From the NCBI GenBank assembly GCA_021808995.1, contig JAKBAP010000003.1, positions 1 through 38,143 of the forward strand: DNA of 38,143 bases. The letters are read 5' to 3'. This DNA comes from Planctomycetota bacterium. GTDB lineage: Bacteria > Planctomycetota > Planctomycetia > Isosphaerales > Isosphaeraceae. The notes beneath the pieces are model-generated. The model made no database searches, was not told where the DNA came from, and saw only the letters and a list, made by a program, of their open reading frames with translations. The position numbers were made by a program, and so were the translations under genes. Of this stretch, positions 1 to 9,282 are shown piece by piece (position 1 is the first letter of the stretch; each line of letters begins with the position of its first letter).

Positions 1-1
1 G

Positions 2-274
2 CTGCTTCCTCCCGACACGCGGACGCCCCAGCTCGCGGCCGAGTCCCTCACCCGCCCCGCCGAAACAACGGCGATCGCACGCTGGGCGCGAGTGCTCGAC
101 CCCGAGCCGGTGGCCGAGGCGTTTCTGAACGGGATCGCGGCCGGGCGGTTTCTCGTGATCCCTGGCTGGGACGCCTGGTTCTCGTACCAGCTCGCTCGCC
201 ACCTCCCGGGACCGACCCGATGGTTTCTCGACCGCGTCGTGAAACGAACACGAGGCCGAATGAACAGGAAATGA
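2..274 (+). CDS. C-terminal part of a short-chain dehydrogenase/reductase (3-ketodihydrosphingosine reductase-like), truncated by window edge
   Basis: Frame 2 is open from the window edge: LLPPDTRTPQLAAESLTRPAETTAIARWARVLDPEPVAEAF...GRMNRK*. The PPDTxTPQLAAE...KP-ETxxI pattern resembles KDSR-type SDR C-termini. Confidence 0.6.
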   Translation: MLPPDTRTPQLAAESLTRPAETTAIARWARVLDPEPVAEAFLNGIAAGRFLVIPGWDAWFSYQLARHLPGPTRWFLDRVVKRTRGRMNRK

Positions 275-382
275 GTCTGGTTCCTTCGCGAGTCACGAAT
301 GCAATCGGGTCATGGACGGTCGCCCTGGTCACCGAGCGATCCATTTCTAGCTCGGGGTTCGGAACCTCAAGGCGGCGGTTTT

Positions 383-1021
383 TTAGAGAATCCCGACGAG
401 ATCGGCGGGAGAATCGGCAAGGATCCGAGCTCCAGCGGTCCTGAGCTCCTCCAAGTCGCCGTAGCCATAGGTCACCCCCACGATGGCCAGGCCGCATGCG
501 AGCGCTCCCGCCACGTCGTAACGCCGATCACCGACCACGACCGTCTCGCTGGGATCGAGGCGATGCTCGTCGAGAACCTCGCGGAAGAGATCAGCCTTGT
601 CATGACCCTGGTCGCCGGGAGTGGCCCCATGGATGGCGGAGAGATGGCGAGAGAGACCAAAATGGCCCAGGATCGTTCGCGCGAAAGGGGTGAGCTTCGA
701 GGTGCCGACAAAAAGCGTGCGCCCCCGCGAATTCAAGTTCACGAGCAAGTCCATGATCCCGCCGTAGGGCTGGGCGTCATACAGACCAACCTTCGCATAG
801 TATTCACGATAGTAGAGGGCGGCCAGGCCGACCCGATCGTCCGAATGCGGGGCCAGCAGGTCGCGCATGACGGTCTCGAGCGGCGGCCCGATCACCCAGT
901 TCAGACCGACGGGATCAGGGACCGGGAGCTCGAGCCGGGCCATGGCATGCGCGATACCAGCGAAGATCCCCGGTCGTGAATCGATCAGGGTGCCGTCGAG
1001 GTCGAAGATGATATTGCGCAT
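383..1021 (-). CDS. HAD-family hydrolase (phosphoglycolate phosphatase-like)
   Basis: 212 aa; N-terminal FDLDGTLIDS, later GTSK motif and VVGDRRYDVAGA motif IV. Confidence 0.88.
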   Translation of the reverse strand: MRNIIFDLDGTLIDSRPGIFAGIAHAMARLELPVPDPVGLNWVIGPPLETVMRDLLAPHSDDRVGLAALYYREYYAKVGLYDAQPYGGIMDLLVNLNSRGRTLFVGTSKLTPFARTILGHFGLSRHLSAIHGATPGDQGHDKADLFREVLDEHRLDPSETVVVGDRRYDVAGALACGLAIVGVTYGYGDLEELRTAGARILADSPADLVGIL

Positions 1022-1046
1022 GCCGATCCTGGCCCAGCTCCATCAA

Positions 1047-3065
1047 TCACCAGCCCGTGACCGGTCCTGGCAACCACGCGCGACGATCACGGCCGCGACC
1101 CAAGAATGGGGACCGATGCCCCCTGAGAGCCAGAGCCGACGCGCCAAGCACGATCACGAGCCCGCTCATCGTACCCGGTTCGGCCGTGGTTTGCTCGTCC
1201 GTTGGCCGGGCCGGCGCGGGCGGGGCCGGCGCGGGCGGGGTCGATTGGCTTTCGACGTTGGGCGAGGAGACAGGGGCATCGTTCCTCGGCGCGAGAGGCG
1301 GTTGCGACGTGGTGGGGGGCGCGACGGCGTCTGGGCCCCGGGACGGCTTGGCCTCGGTGCTCGGCTCCTCGTGGACAACCCCACCTCTGGATTCCGAGGC
1401 ATCGAGCACGAGGTTTGAGACCGTCGTCTTCTCGCGTGTCAGCCGGCCCGATTCGAGCGAAGCCATCGGTGCCTGTCCAACGGCCGTCGTCGAGGCCGGC
1501 GCGGACTCCGCCGCGAGCGACGCCGATTGCGACGCGACCACGACCGATGAGGACGACCCGGCGGACGCCGATGAAGCCGGGGCGGCCGGGGACGCGACCA
1601 CCACGGCCGTGGTCGTGATCGAGGTCGCGGAGACCGTCGCCGTCGTGATCGCGGAGACCGTCGCCGTCGTCGGACTGATCGGCGAATTCGTCGGCGTGGG
1701 GGCCGACGTGCCGGAAGCGTCGACGTCCCGATGCCCATGGCCGGTCGTGACCGTCGCGGCGGTGACGACCGCGACATTCGTCGGCGACGATACCCCACTC
1801 GCCGACAAGAGACCGGCGACCACCAGATTCGCCCTCGGGCTGCCCAGTCCGGTCACCAGATCGTAACCTGGGGTCGCGAAGTAGCCGTTGTAGCCAGTCG
1901 TGATATCGTGAAAATCGCTGCTGGGAAGGTTATAGAGAGCCGTCGAGAGCTGGTTGGTCGAGAGCGTCCCCTTGCCCGCGGCCGCGAGCCCCTGATCGGT
2001 GATCGCGACCAGCCCGGCCCAGGCCGGCGCGGCCGCGCTGGTGCCACCGACATCAAACCAGCCCGACTGACCGCTGTAAGAGACCGAGTCATAGACCGCG
2101 ACCCCCGTGTTGGGGTCGGCGTTAAAGGAAACGTCGGGCGTGGTCCGAACGCCATAGTTGAGCCCAACCGCCTGCTGGGCCGCCACCTGATACGCCGGTG
2201 CCGGCTCGTAGAAATAGAAACCATTGTCGGTTCCGCTGAACCCCCCCGTGCTGCCGCTCCATCCCGTCTCGGAGCCGTACGTGTTATTGGTGCCCAGGGT
2301 CAGCGAGGTCCCCCCCACCGCGAGCACGTTGGGCGAGACCGAAGGATACATCGGACCCGACCACGCCCCCGAATCACCCGACGAGGCGACATAGGTGATA
2401 TTCGTATGCCCCACGGGGGTGGTGAAGAGGCTATCCAGGTTCCATTGGCCCCAGAATTCCGGGGTGCCCCAGCTCATCGAGACCACGCCGACGCCGGGCG
2501 TCTGGCTGGCGGCGCTGACCGCTCCAAACAACGACGTCAGCGACGACGAGGCCGCTTCAACCAGAACGAGCTTGGCCTTGGGCGCCAGGGCATGGGCCCA
2601 TTCCACGTCAAGCGAGGTTTCCAGCGCCCAAGAGGCGTTGGTCGAGGTTGCGCCCAGGTTTTGGACCGTGAATGAAGGGGGCGCGGACAGGCCGTACTGG
2701 CTGTCGAATTTCGCCAGGTCGGCGACGATGTTGGGATCGTTATACGCGTCGACGATGGCGATCGTCTGACCCGCCCCGTTCCCGGTAACTCCGCCCGCCA
2801 GTTGAATCTGGTTCACGCCGTACGCCGTCTGGATCTGGCTGGGCGAAAACCCGGTCGGTCCCAGGGACGCCATCGGAATCAGCGTAAGATTGGTCTGAGC
2901 GGTCAACTGGGATAAATCGGGCGCGGCGACCGAGGTCGCGAGCAGTTGCCTGGTTTCGAGGGCTTCCAGTGCCAGAATCGATCGCGATCCGCGCCGTCTC
3001 GCCGGACGGCCCTTGCCATGATGTCTCCGCGCGGGAGCAAGACTCAGCATGTTCCACCTCAACAA
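1047..3065 (-). CDS. S53 (sedolisin)-like secreted peptidase with LEPR-XLL-like N-terminus and low-complexity Ser/Thr/Ala/Pro-rich C-terminal region
   Basis: 672 aa; LEALETRQLLAT near the N-terminus; TIAIVDAYNDPNI; ETSLDVEWAHALAP (E/D pair), ASSGDSGA, GGTSAAAPAWAGL (Ser); Thr/Ser/Ala-rich tail. Confidence 0.82.
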   Translation of the reverse strand: MLRWNMLSLAPARRHHGKGRPARRRGSRSILALEALETRQLLATSVAAPDLSQLTAQTNLTLIPMASLGPTGFSPSQIQTAYGVNQIQLAGGVTGNGAGQTIAIVDAYNDPNIVADLAKFDSQYGLSAPPSFTVQNLGATSTNASWALETSLDVEWAHALAPKAKLVLVEAASSSLTSLFGAVSAASQTPGVGVVSMSWGTPEFWGQWNLDSLFTTPVGHTNITYVASSGDSGAWSGPMYPSVSPNVLAVGGTSLTLGTNNTYGSETGWSGSTGGFSGTDNGFYFYEPAPAYQVAAQQAVGLNYGVRTTPDVSFNADPNTGVAVYDSVSYSGQSGWFDVGGTSAAAPAWAGLVAITDQGLAAAGKGTLSTNQLSTALYNLPSSDFHDITTGYNGYFATPGYDLVTGLGSPRANLVVAGLLSASGVSSPTNVAVVTAATVTTGHGHRDVDASGTSAPTPTNSPISPTTATVSAITTATVSATSITTTAVVVASPAAPASSASAGSSSSVVVASQSASLAAESAPASTTAVGQAPMASLESGRLTREKTTVSNLVLDASESRGGVVHEEPSTEAKPSRGPDAVAPPTTSQPPLAPRNDAPVSSPNVESQSTPPAPAPPAPARPTDEQTTAEPGTMSGLVIVLGASALALRGHRSPFLGRGRDRRAWLPGPVTGW
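1625..1672. repeat. Two tandem 24-bp units inside the S53 peptidase low-complexity tail
   Basis: TCGCGGAGACCGTCGCCGTCGTGA followed by TCGCGGAGACCGTCGCCGTCGTCG. Confidence 0.7.
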
Positions 3066-3341
3066 GGGTGCTAATCAGGGTGCCGAGGGATGACCAATTC
3101 AATGAAGAGTCACAACGGAGGAAGATCTCCTCAAGAACGTATTCGGAAACACTCCCCCACGGCCGACGCACTCGATCTTGGTTTTTCTTGAATCGTAGGA
3201 CGCGGCGGCCAGGAAGCGGCCGCGAGACGGCGTTTTTTTCACCGGTCGCGATCAAGAAACCGCCGAGTGGTGGTCGACCCTACTCGACCGTGACATGCGA
3301 AGATCTCTCCTGGAAAACCAGTTACGTCATGCGTGTTGGCA

Positions 3342-3356
3342 CGGAACGGAAATTGC
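3342..3356 (+). promoter_or_regulatory. Candidate sigma-54 (-24/-12) promoter upstream of DUF1559 gene
   Basis: CGGAAC-GGAAA-TTGC; GG and GC exactly 10 nt apart; matches 4/6 of TGGCAC and 4/4 of TTGC; about 65 nt before the ATG at 3420. Confidence 0.35.
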
Positions 3357-3419
3357 CATTGAAGTCCCGGCTCTAGACACGACCGACCCCGTTTCCGAGC
3401 AAAGGTGGGAGAATTCGGC

Positions 3420-4403
3420 ATGAGGGCTGTTCGCGAGGGTTTCACGCTGATCGAACTGCTGGTGGTGATCGCGATTATCGCGGTCTTGATCGCGCTTTTG
3501 CTGCCCGCGGTCCAGGCGGCGAGGGAGGCCGCTCGGCGAGCGGCCTGCGTGAACAACCTCAAGCAAATGGGTATCGCGCTTCACAACTATCACGACGAGG
3601 TCCTGGCCTTTCCGCCGGGCTATATCGCGGCCAGCCGGTTCATCGACGGCGAAACCGACACCGCCCCAGGCTGGAGCTGGGCATCCATGATTCTGCCGGC
3701 GCTCGACCAGGCACCGCTCTATGCCGCGCTCAATGTCCTCTTGCCCGTGCAGGCGCTCGCGAACACGACAGGGACGAGCGTCCTGTTGAGTACTTATCTT
3801 TGCCCCTCGGATTCGGCGGCGACAGCGCCCTTCACGGTGTATGACGGACTGGGCGATCCGATCGCGATCGTCGCCCCGAGCTCCTATGCCGGCGGCGTTG
3901 GCGACGACCCCTCGGATGTCGCCCTGGGGCTTAACAACAACGGCATCGGCCGCGGGCTCTTTTTTCGCGATAGCGCGATCCGCATCGCCGCGATCACCGA
4001 TGGGACGAGCCAGACGGTCATGATCCTCGAACGCGCGTGGGGCGTGACGGAGGGGACATGGACCGGCGCGATCGCCGGGGGGATGGTCACAAGGGGTCCG
4101 TTCAACCCGACGCCGATCTCGGCCAATCCGACCTATCTGGCCCCTTGCCTGGTGCTCGCCCACTGCAATCAGCTCAATTCCAACTCCGACGCCGACAGCG
4201 GGCTCGATGACGGATCGAGCTTCCATCCCGGCGGGGCCAACATCCTCTTCGCCGACGGCTCGGTCCACTTCATCAAGAGCATCCCCCGGAGCGTCGTCGG
4301 GATCAACCCAAATGGAACCACGCAATATACCCCGGCCAGCATGATCTGGCAGGCGCTCGGCACCCGCGCGGGGGGCGAGGTCGTGAGCGCGGATTCGTAT
4401 TGA
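3420..4403 (+). CDS. DUF1559 domain-containing protein with type IV pilin-like N-terminal methylation/cleavage motif
   Basis: [46 protein letters not shown]-terminal [22 protein letters not shown] opens at GTG 3405; ATG at 3420 follows AAAGGTGGGA. Confidence 0.93.
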   Translation: MRAVREGFTLIELLVVIAIIAVLIALLLPAVQAAREAARRAACVNNLKQMGIALHNYHDEVLAFPPGYIAASRFIDGETDTAPGWSWASMILPALDQAPLYAALNVLLPVQALANTTGTSVLLSTYLCPSDSAATAPFTVYDGLGDPIAIVAPSSYAGGVGDDPSDVALGLNNNGIGRGLFFRDSAIRIAAITDGTSQTVMILERAWGVTEGTWTGAIAGGMVTRGPFNPTPISANPTYLAPCLVLAHCNQLNSNSDADSGLDDGSSFHPGGANILFADGSVHFIKSIPRSVVGINPNGTTQYTPASMIWQALGTRAGGEVVSADSY

Positions 4404-4433
4404 TTTCCCCGGCCGGCCACTCTCGAGGATCGT

Positions 4434-4844
4434 ATGTCCATGAAATGCCCTCGACCCTGGATTCGTGTCGCGCTGCTTGTTTTGACGCACTCACTCCTGG
4501 AAGGATGCGCGAACCACGAACCCATCGCGATCAAGGCCGGCGGTCGGGACGTGGCCGCGTGGATCGCCGACCTCGATCACCGCGATCCGCGGGTAAGGCG
4601 TCAGGCGGTTCTCAAGCTCGGAAACATCCTCGACGCCGATCCCGCCGTCGCCCCGGCCCTCGCCGGAGCGCTCCGCGACCGAGACCCCATCGTCCGCCGC
4701 GACGCGATCTTCGCCGTGGTGAAGCTCAAGTCCCCCACCCCCGCCATTCTCGATCAGGTCTCCCGGATCGCGGAGAGCGATCACGACCCCAAGCTCCGAG
4801 ACATTGCCACCCGGGCGCTCGAAAAGCTCAAGAACGAGCGGTAA
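4434..4844 (+). CDS. HEAT-repeat protein, possible lipoprotein
   Basis: 136 aa; N-terminal hydrophobic stretch ending LLEGC; HEAT-like RDPRVRRQAVLKLG and RDPIVRRDAIFAV. Confidence 0.75.
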   Translation: MSMKCPRPWIRVALLVLTHSLLEGCANHEPIAIKAGGRDVAAWIADLDHRDPRVRRQAVLKLGNILDADPAVAPALAGALRDRDPIVRRDAIFAVVKLKSPTPAILDQVSRIAESDHDPKLRDIATRALEKLKNER

Positions 4845-4878
4845 CCTCCCTGACGTGGTAAGGTCGCGACGACTCGCG

Positions 4879-4904
4879 GAGGCTTCCGATATGGACATAG
4901 CCTC
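4879..4904 (+). terminator. Weak candidate hairpin (GAGGCT/AGCCTC) followed by TTT
   Basis: Perfect 6-bp arms with 14-nt loop, short T run after; lies between the HEAT gene and the histidine kinase. Confidence 0.25.
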
Positions 4905-4968
4905 TTTAAGATTGGTAATTTAGGTCGATCCCTGGAGACATGATCAAGCCCCATGAGAGGCAACCCGA

Positions 4969-6363
4969 ATGGGCTGGTCGATACGCGGGCAGATTCTGGT
5001 TCCGCTCGTGGGCATTCAGGTGGTGGCCGTCATGGCGGCCTCGCTCGCGACCGCCTCGCTGGCCGCGCGCAGGGTCGAGGGCGAGATCATCGCTCGGTTG
5101 AACGACGTCCTGGAGACGGTCGGGCAGGGAGGGTTTCCACACACCCTCGCCGTGCTCGGAAAGATGCGCAAGCTGTCGGGCGCTCATTTTTTGACGCTCG
5201 GCGACACGGGGAAGCTCGCCGAGTCGACGCTCGCGGGGTTAACCGAGCTGCCCGAGTCGCTCGCCAGTCTCACGCCGAGGCGGCGCATGGAGTCACTCGA
5301 TCGGGATTCGGCCATCGAGGTCCAGGGCACGCGATACTTCGCGGTTCGGCTCGATTCATGGGCTGGCGGCGGGGACGAATCGGTTCTGATTCTCTACCCC
5401 GAGACGACCATCCAGGAAGCCAGGCGCGAGGCCGCGACCCCTCCCCTGGTGCTCGGAACCGGGGCGCTTGCGCTCATGATCGTGGTGACGAGCTGGATCG
5501 CCCACCGGATGAGTCAGCGCATCGGTCGAATGCGCGGCCAGGTCGCGCGAATCGCCGCCGGCGACTTTCAGGACGTGGCGATCGACGCGGATCACCCGGG
5601 TGACGAAGTCGACGAGCTCGCCGGGTCAATCAATCAAATGCGCGCGGAGTTACGTGAAATGCGGCGGGGCATTGAGCGAACCGAGCGAGCCCGGCTGCTG
5701 GCCCAGGTCGCGGCGGGATTCGCGCACCAGCTTCGAAATTCGCTCTCGGGGTCCCGGATGTGCCTCCAGCTCTATCTGAGACGGCATCCCGACGCGGCGG
5801 CCGACCCCTCGATCCAGGTCGCGCTGCGCCAGCTTGAGATGACCGAGGAACAAATGAAAGCCCTGCTTCTCGTCGGCAGGGTCGAGGAGGGCCCCGCCGC
5901 CCCGTGCGATCTTGATCGGCTGCTCGACGAGGTCGAGGCGTTCGTCGAGCCTTCCTGTCGTCATGCTCGGGTCGACCTCACGCGCGGGGGCTCGTCGTCC
6001 GATCAGCCGCGGCTGATCCTGGCCGATCGGTCCAACCTGCGCGGAGCGATCCTGAATCTCACCCTCAACGCGATCGAGGCGGCGGGGGTCGGGGGATGGG
6101 TACGGCTCCAGTCCGGCGAATGTGACGAGGAACTGGCGATCGAGGTGATCGACGGCGGCCCCGGCCCACCCCTGGAACTGGCCGACCGCCTCTGCGAGCC
6201 GTTCGTGACCAGCAAGCCCGAAGGGGCAGGGCTCGGCCTTGCCCTGGCAAGCCGGGTCGCCACCAGCCACGGAGGCCGTCTGACCTGGTCGCGGGAACAG
6301 GGAGAAACCCGGTTTCGCATGAGCCTGCCCCGACTGGTGAGCATCCCTGGAGTCGCCCCGTGA
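4969..6363 (+). CDS. Membrane sensor histidine kinase with HAMP-like region
   Basis: 464 aa; N-terminal TM, second TM near residue 165, H-box GFAHQLRNSLSG, N-box NLTLNAIEAAG, G-boxes DGGPGPP and GAGLGLALA. Confidence 0.9.
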   Translation: MGWSIRGQILVPLVGIQVVAVMAASLATASLAARRVEGEIIARLNDVLETVGQGGFPHTLAVLGKMRKLSGAHFLTLGDTGKLAESTLAGLTELPESLASLTPRRRMESLDRDSAIEVQGTRYFAVRLDSWAGGGDESVLILYPETTIQEARREAATPPLVLGTGALALMIVVTSWIAHRMSQRIGRMRGQVARIAAGDFQDVAIDADHPGDEVDELAGSINQMRAELREMRRGIERTERARLLAQVAAGFAHQLRNSLSGSRMCLQLYLRRHPDAAADPSIQVALRQLEMTEEQMKALLLVGRVEEGPAAPCDLDRLLDEVEAFVEPSCRHARVDLTRGGSSSDQPRLILADRSNLRGAILNLTLNAIEAAGVGGWVRLQSGECDEELAIEVIDGGPGPPLELADRLCEPFVTSKPEGAGLGLALASRVATSHGGRLTWSREQGETRFRMSLPRLVSIPGVAP

Positions 6364-7754
6364 GCGAGATTCTGATCGTCGACGATGAAGCCAGCATCTG
6401 CTGGGCACTTGGCGAGGCACTCCGGGACGAGGGCCATCGGGTCCAGACCGCCGCGTCGGCCGAGGAGGGTCTCGAGGCCGCCGTATCGAGACGGTTCGAC
6501 GCCGTCGTGCTCGATGTCCGACTCCCCGGCATGGACGGGCTTGAGGCGATGGGGGCCTTTCGCGAGCGGCTCGCGGGAGTGCCCATCATTGTGATCACCG
6601 CCTTCGGCAGTCTCGAGACAGCCGTCCGCGCCGTCACGGCCGGTGCCTACGATTACCTGATCAAGCCCTTCGATCTGGACCAGGCCGCCGAGGTGATCAA
6701 TCGGGCACTCGAAGCCCCCGTCGCGCCAGCACCCGCCCCCTCCCCGAGCGACCCGGGCGAGGCCCTGATTGGTCAATCCCCGGCGATGCAACGGCTCTAT
6801 CGGGCGATCGCCCTGGTCGCGCCCACCGAGGTCTCCGTCCTGATCACCGGCGAGAGCGGCACGGGCAAGGAGCTGGTCGCGCGCGCCATCCACCGCAACG
6901 GAGCGCGGAAGGACGGACCATTCACGCCCGTCTGCCTGTCAGCCCTGAGTCCCAGCTTGATCGAGAGCGAGCTGTTCGGGCATGTCCGTGGGGCGTTCAC
7001 CGGCGCGGGGGGCGATCGCCAGGGGCTTCTGGAGCTCTCGTCCGGGGGCAGCGTGCTCCTGGACGAGATCGGCGATACGCCCCCCCAGCTCCAGGTCAAA
7101 CTGCTCCGCGTCCTCGAACAACGCGAGGCGACCCCTGTCGGCGGCGCTCGGCCTCGGGCGATTGACGTTCGGGTCATCGCCGCGACCAATCGTCCACTCG
7201 AGGAGCTCATGGCCGAGGGGGAATTTCGCGAGGATCTCTTCTTTCGGCTGGGCGTTTTTCAGATCCATCTCCCTCCCCTGCGCGACCGTCGCGAAGACAT
7301 CCCAGCGCTGGCGCGGCATTTCCTGGCACGATTCCAGGGAGGGCGCGCGGCCCATTCCACGCTCTCCGAGCCGGTCGTCCAGGAATTGCGATCGCGATCC
7401 TGGTCGGGAAACGTCCGCGAGCTACGAAATACCATCGAGCACGCGGCAATCGTGGCCCGGGGCCGAGCCATCCTGCCCTCGGACCTACCCCCACCCCAGC
7501 CCAGCTCCAAGGCCCCGGCGACCACCGAGGCTCGGATCCAGGATCAGCTCGCCGCCTGGACTCGTCAGGCAAGGCGCTCGCCCACCCCAGAAGCCGAAGG
7601 CTCGCTCCACGACCGATTCCTCGAGCTCACCGAGCCCCCCCTCTTGCGGTCACTGCTCGAGGAGTGCGCGGGCAACCGCGCCGCGGCGGCCCAGATCCTG
7701 GGCATCCACCGGGGCACGCTCCGCGAAAAACTCCGGAAATATGGGATCGAATGA
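6360..7754 (+). CDS. NtrC-family sigma-54-dependent response regulator
   Basis: 464 aa; receiver domain (LIVDDE, VVLDVRLPGMDG), AAA+ GESGTGKELVARAIH, GAFTGA loop, C-terminal Fis-type HTH GNRAAAAQILGIHRGTLREKLRKYGI. GTG start overlaps the kinase stop (GTGA). Confidence 0.95.
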   Translation: MSEILIVDDEASICWALGEALRDEGHRVQTAASAEEGLEAAVSRRFDAVVLDVRLPGMDGLEAMGAFRERLAGVPIIVITAFGSLETAVRAVTAGAYDYLIKPFDLDQAAEVINRALEAPVAPAPAPSPSDPGEALIGQSPAMQRLYRAIALVAPTEVSVLITGESGTGKELVARAIHRNGARKDGPFTPVCLSALSPSLIESELFGHVRGAFTGAGGDRQGLLELSSGGSVLLDEIGDTPPQLQVKLLRVLEQREATPVGGARPRAIDVRVIAATNRPLEELMAEGEFREDLFFRLGVFQIHLPPLRDRREDIPALARHFLARFQGGRAAHSTLSEPVVQELRSRSWSGNVRELRNTIEHAAIVARGRAILPSDLPPPQPSSKAPATTEARIQDQLAAWTRQARRSPTPEAEGSLHDRFLELTEPPLLRSLLEECAGNRAAAAQILGIHRGTLREKLRKYGIE

Positions 7755-7814
7755 GCCGCGGACTCGCCCAAAACCTCCCACCACCACGCTCGCGGTGTGA
7801 ATCCTCCACGTCAC

Positions 7815-7843
7815 TTGACAGAGAATCTCGAGAATCGTATCGT
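7815..7843 (+). promoter_or_regulatory. Candidate sigma-70-type promoter
   Basis: TTGACA - 17 nt - TATCGT; spacer is GAGAATCTCGAGAATCG, containing a direct repeat of GAGAATC. Confidence 0.3.
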
Positions 7844-8223
7844 TGGGCCTACTGAGACTGAGTCTCAATCCTAACAAGGTGCCGATCGCTCTGGTGTTGG
7901 TCCCACCGGCGCTGATCATGCCCTTGAGCTTGGCGATCCCCCTGATGTGTCTGATGATTGATCGATTTCGCGATCTTGTCGCCGCGAACGCACGGACTTG
8001 CGACTCTGTAAAGACAGTTCTCAATAGTGGTTGTGTCACGGGTCCCGGTGATTCACGGCCACCTGGCCAGGGACCGAGCGACGGCGCGACCGCGCGAGGG
8101 GACACGCCGCCGATCGGCTCGGCGGTCGTGGGACCATCCCTTGCCGGCGCGCCGTCCTCGGATGAGATCGAGTCTCAAAACCCGGCCCCTGGATTGCATG
8201 GATGCCCACGAGGGAATGCGTGT

Positions 8224-9207
8224 GTGCGTCGTTGCCGGCGATGCCGGGGGTTCACACTCATCGAGCTGTTGGTGGTGGTCGCGATCGTGGCGGTTTTGAT
8301 TGCGCTCCTTTTACCGGCGGTGCAAGCCGCCCGTGAGGCGGCCCGCCGGATCCAGTGCGTCACCAATCTCAAGCAGCTTGGCCTGGGACTCCAATCGTAT
8401 CATGACTCGGCGGGATGCTTTCCCATGGGCTATTGTGCCGGCCGGCCCTTCCGGGATGGAGCGACCGAAACCTCGCCAGGCTGGAGCTGGGCTTGCATGA
8501 TCCTGCCCCAGATGGAGCAAGGGCCGGTTTATAGTGCCCTGAACTTCCATTTGGCCGTTGAGAACCCGGCGAATACAACGACGATTCGGTCCTTGCTGGG
8601 AGCATTCGTCTGTCCGTCGGACCAGACACAGGGCCCGTTCGCGGTCAGGAACCGAACCGGGGTGATCCTTGCGACCGCGGCACCGGCAAGCTACGCGGCC
8701 TGCGTCGGAGGGAACGAGACGGACACGGCCACCGGGATCAACGACGATGGGCAGGGGACTGGCATCTTTTATCGCAACAGCCGGACTCGGCTCGCGGACG
8801 TGATCGACGGCACGAGCTCGACGATCCTGCTTGTCGAGCGCGCCTGGGCAAACGCCAATGGAATCTGGGCGGGGGCGATTGAAAATGGAGTGATCGCGCG
8901 TGGCCCCTCCAATCGGTGCCCCACGACGGGGGCGATGAGCGATCCCGCCGCGACCCTAGTGCAAGCGCACTGCCACCTGATCAATACCAACTCGGACCCC
9001 GACGGAGGGCTTGACGATTGCTCAAGTTTTCATCCTGGGGGGGCGAATTTTGTCTTCGCCGATGGGTCGGTTCACTTCCTCAAGACGATCCTCGCCGACG
9101 GAGGCTCGACCTCACTGGGAGCACCGATTTTTTCGCGAGCGGAATTGGTTTTCCAGGCACTTGCGACCCGCGCGCGGGGCGAAATCTTCACGGCCGATGC
9201 CTATTAG
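8224..9207 (+). CDS. DUF1559 domain-containing protein with type IV pilin-like N-terminus
   Basis: [45 protein letters not shown]-terminal [23 protein letters not shown] open from 7843, but the pilin motif suggests a start near GTG 8224. Confidence 0.9.
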   Translation: MRRCRRCRGFTLIELLVVVAIVAVLIALLLPAVQAAREAARRIQCVTNLKQLGLGLQSYHDSAGCFPMGYCAGRPFRDGATETSPGWSWACMILPQMEQGPVYSALNFHLAVENPANTTTIRSLLGAFVCPSDQTQGPFAVRNRTGVILATAAPASYAACVGGNETDTATGINDDGQGTGIFYRNSRTRLADVIDGTSSTILLVERAWANANGIWAGAIENGVIARGPSNRCPTTGAMSDPAATLVQAHCHLINTNSDPDGGLDDCSSFHPGGANFVFADGSVHFLKTILADGGSTSLGAPIFSRAELVFQALATRARGEIFTADAY

Positions 9208-9225
9208 GGCGACCAACCGAGTGGC

Positions 9226-9255
9226 TGCCCGGAGCGCCCCGCGACGCTCCGGGCA
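9226..9255. terminator. Strong GC-rich hairpin between convergent genes, probable bidirectional terminator
   Basis: TGCCCGGAGCG-CCCCGCGA-CGCTCCGGGCA: perfect 11-bp arms, 8-nt loop, between stop codons at 9207 (+) and 9283 (-). Confidence 0.6.
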
Positions 9256-9282
9256 CTGGCCGTGAAACGGGTGCGATCTCGA

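Noticed and set aside
3336-3356. TTGGCACGG...TTGC as a sigma-54 promoter using the first GG
   Set aside because: That GG and the GC are 15 nt apart instead of 10; only the second GG (3343-3344) gives correct spacing.
3327-4490. 387-aa minus-strand ORF
   Set aside because: Shadow of DUF1559 gene.
7650-8105. 151-aa minus-strand ORF as a transposase remnant
   Set aside because: Partly antisense to the NtrC gene and no transposase motif could be recognised.
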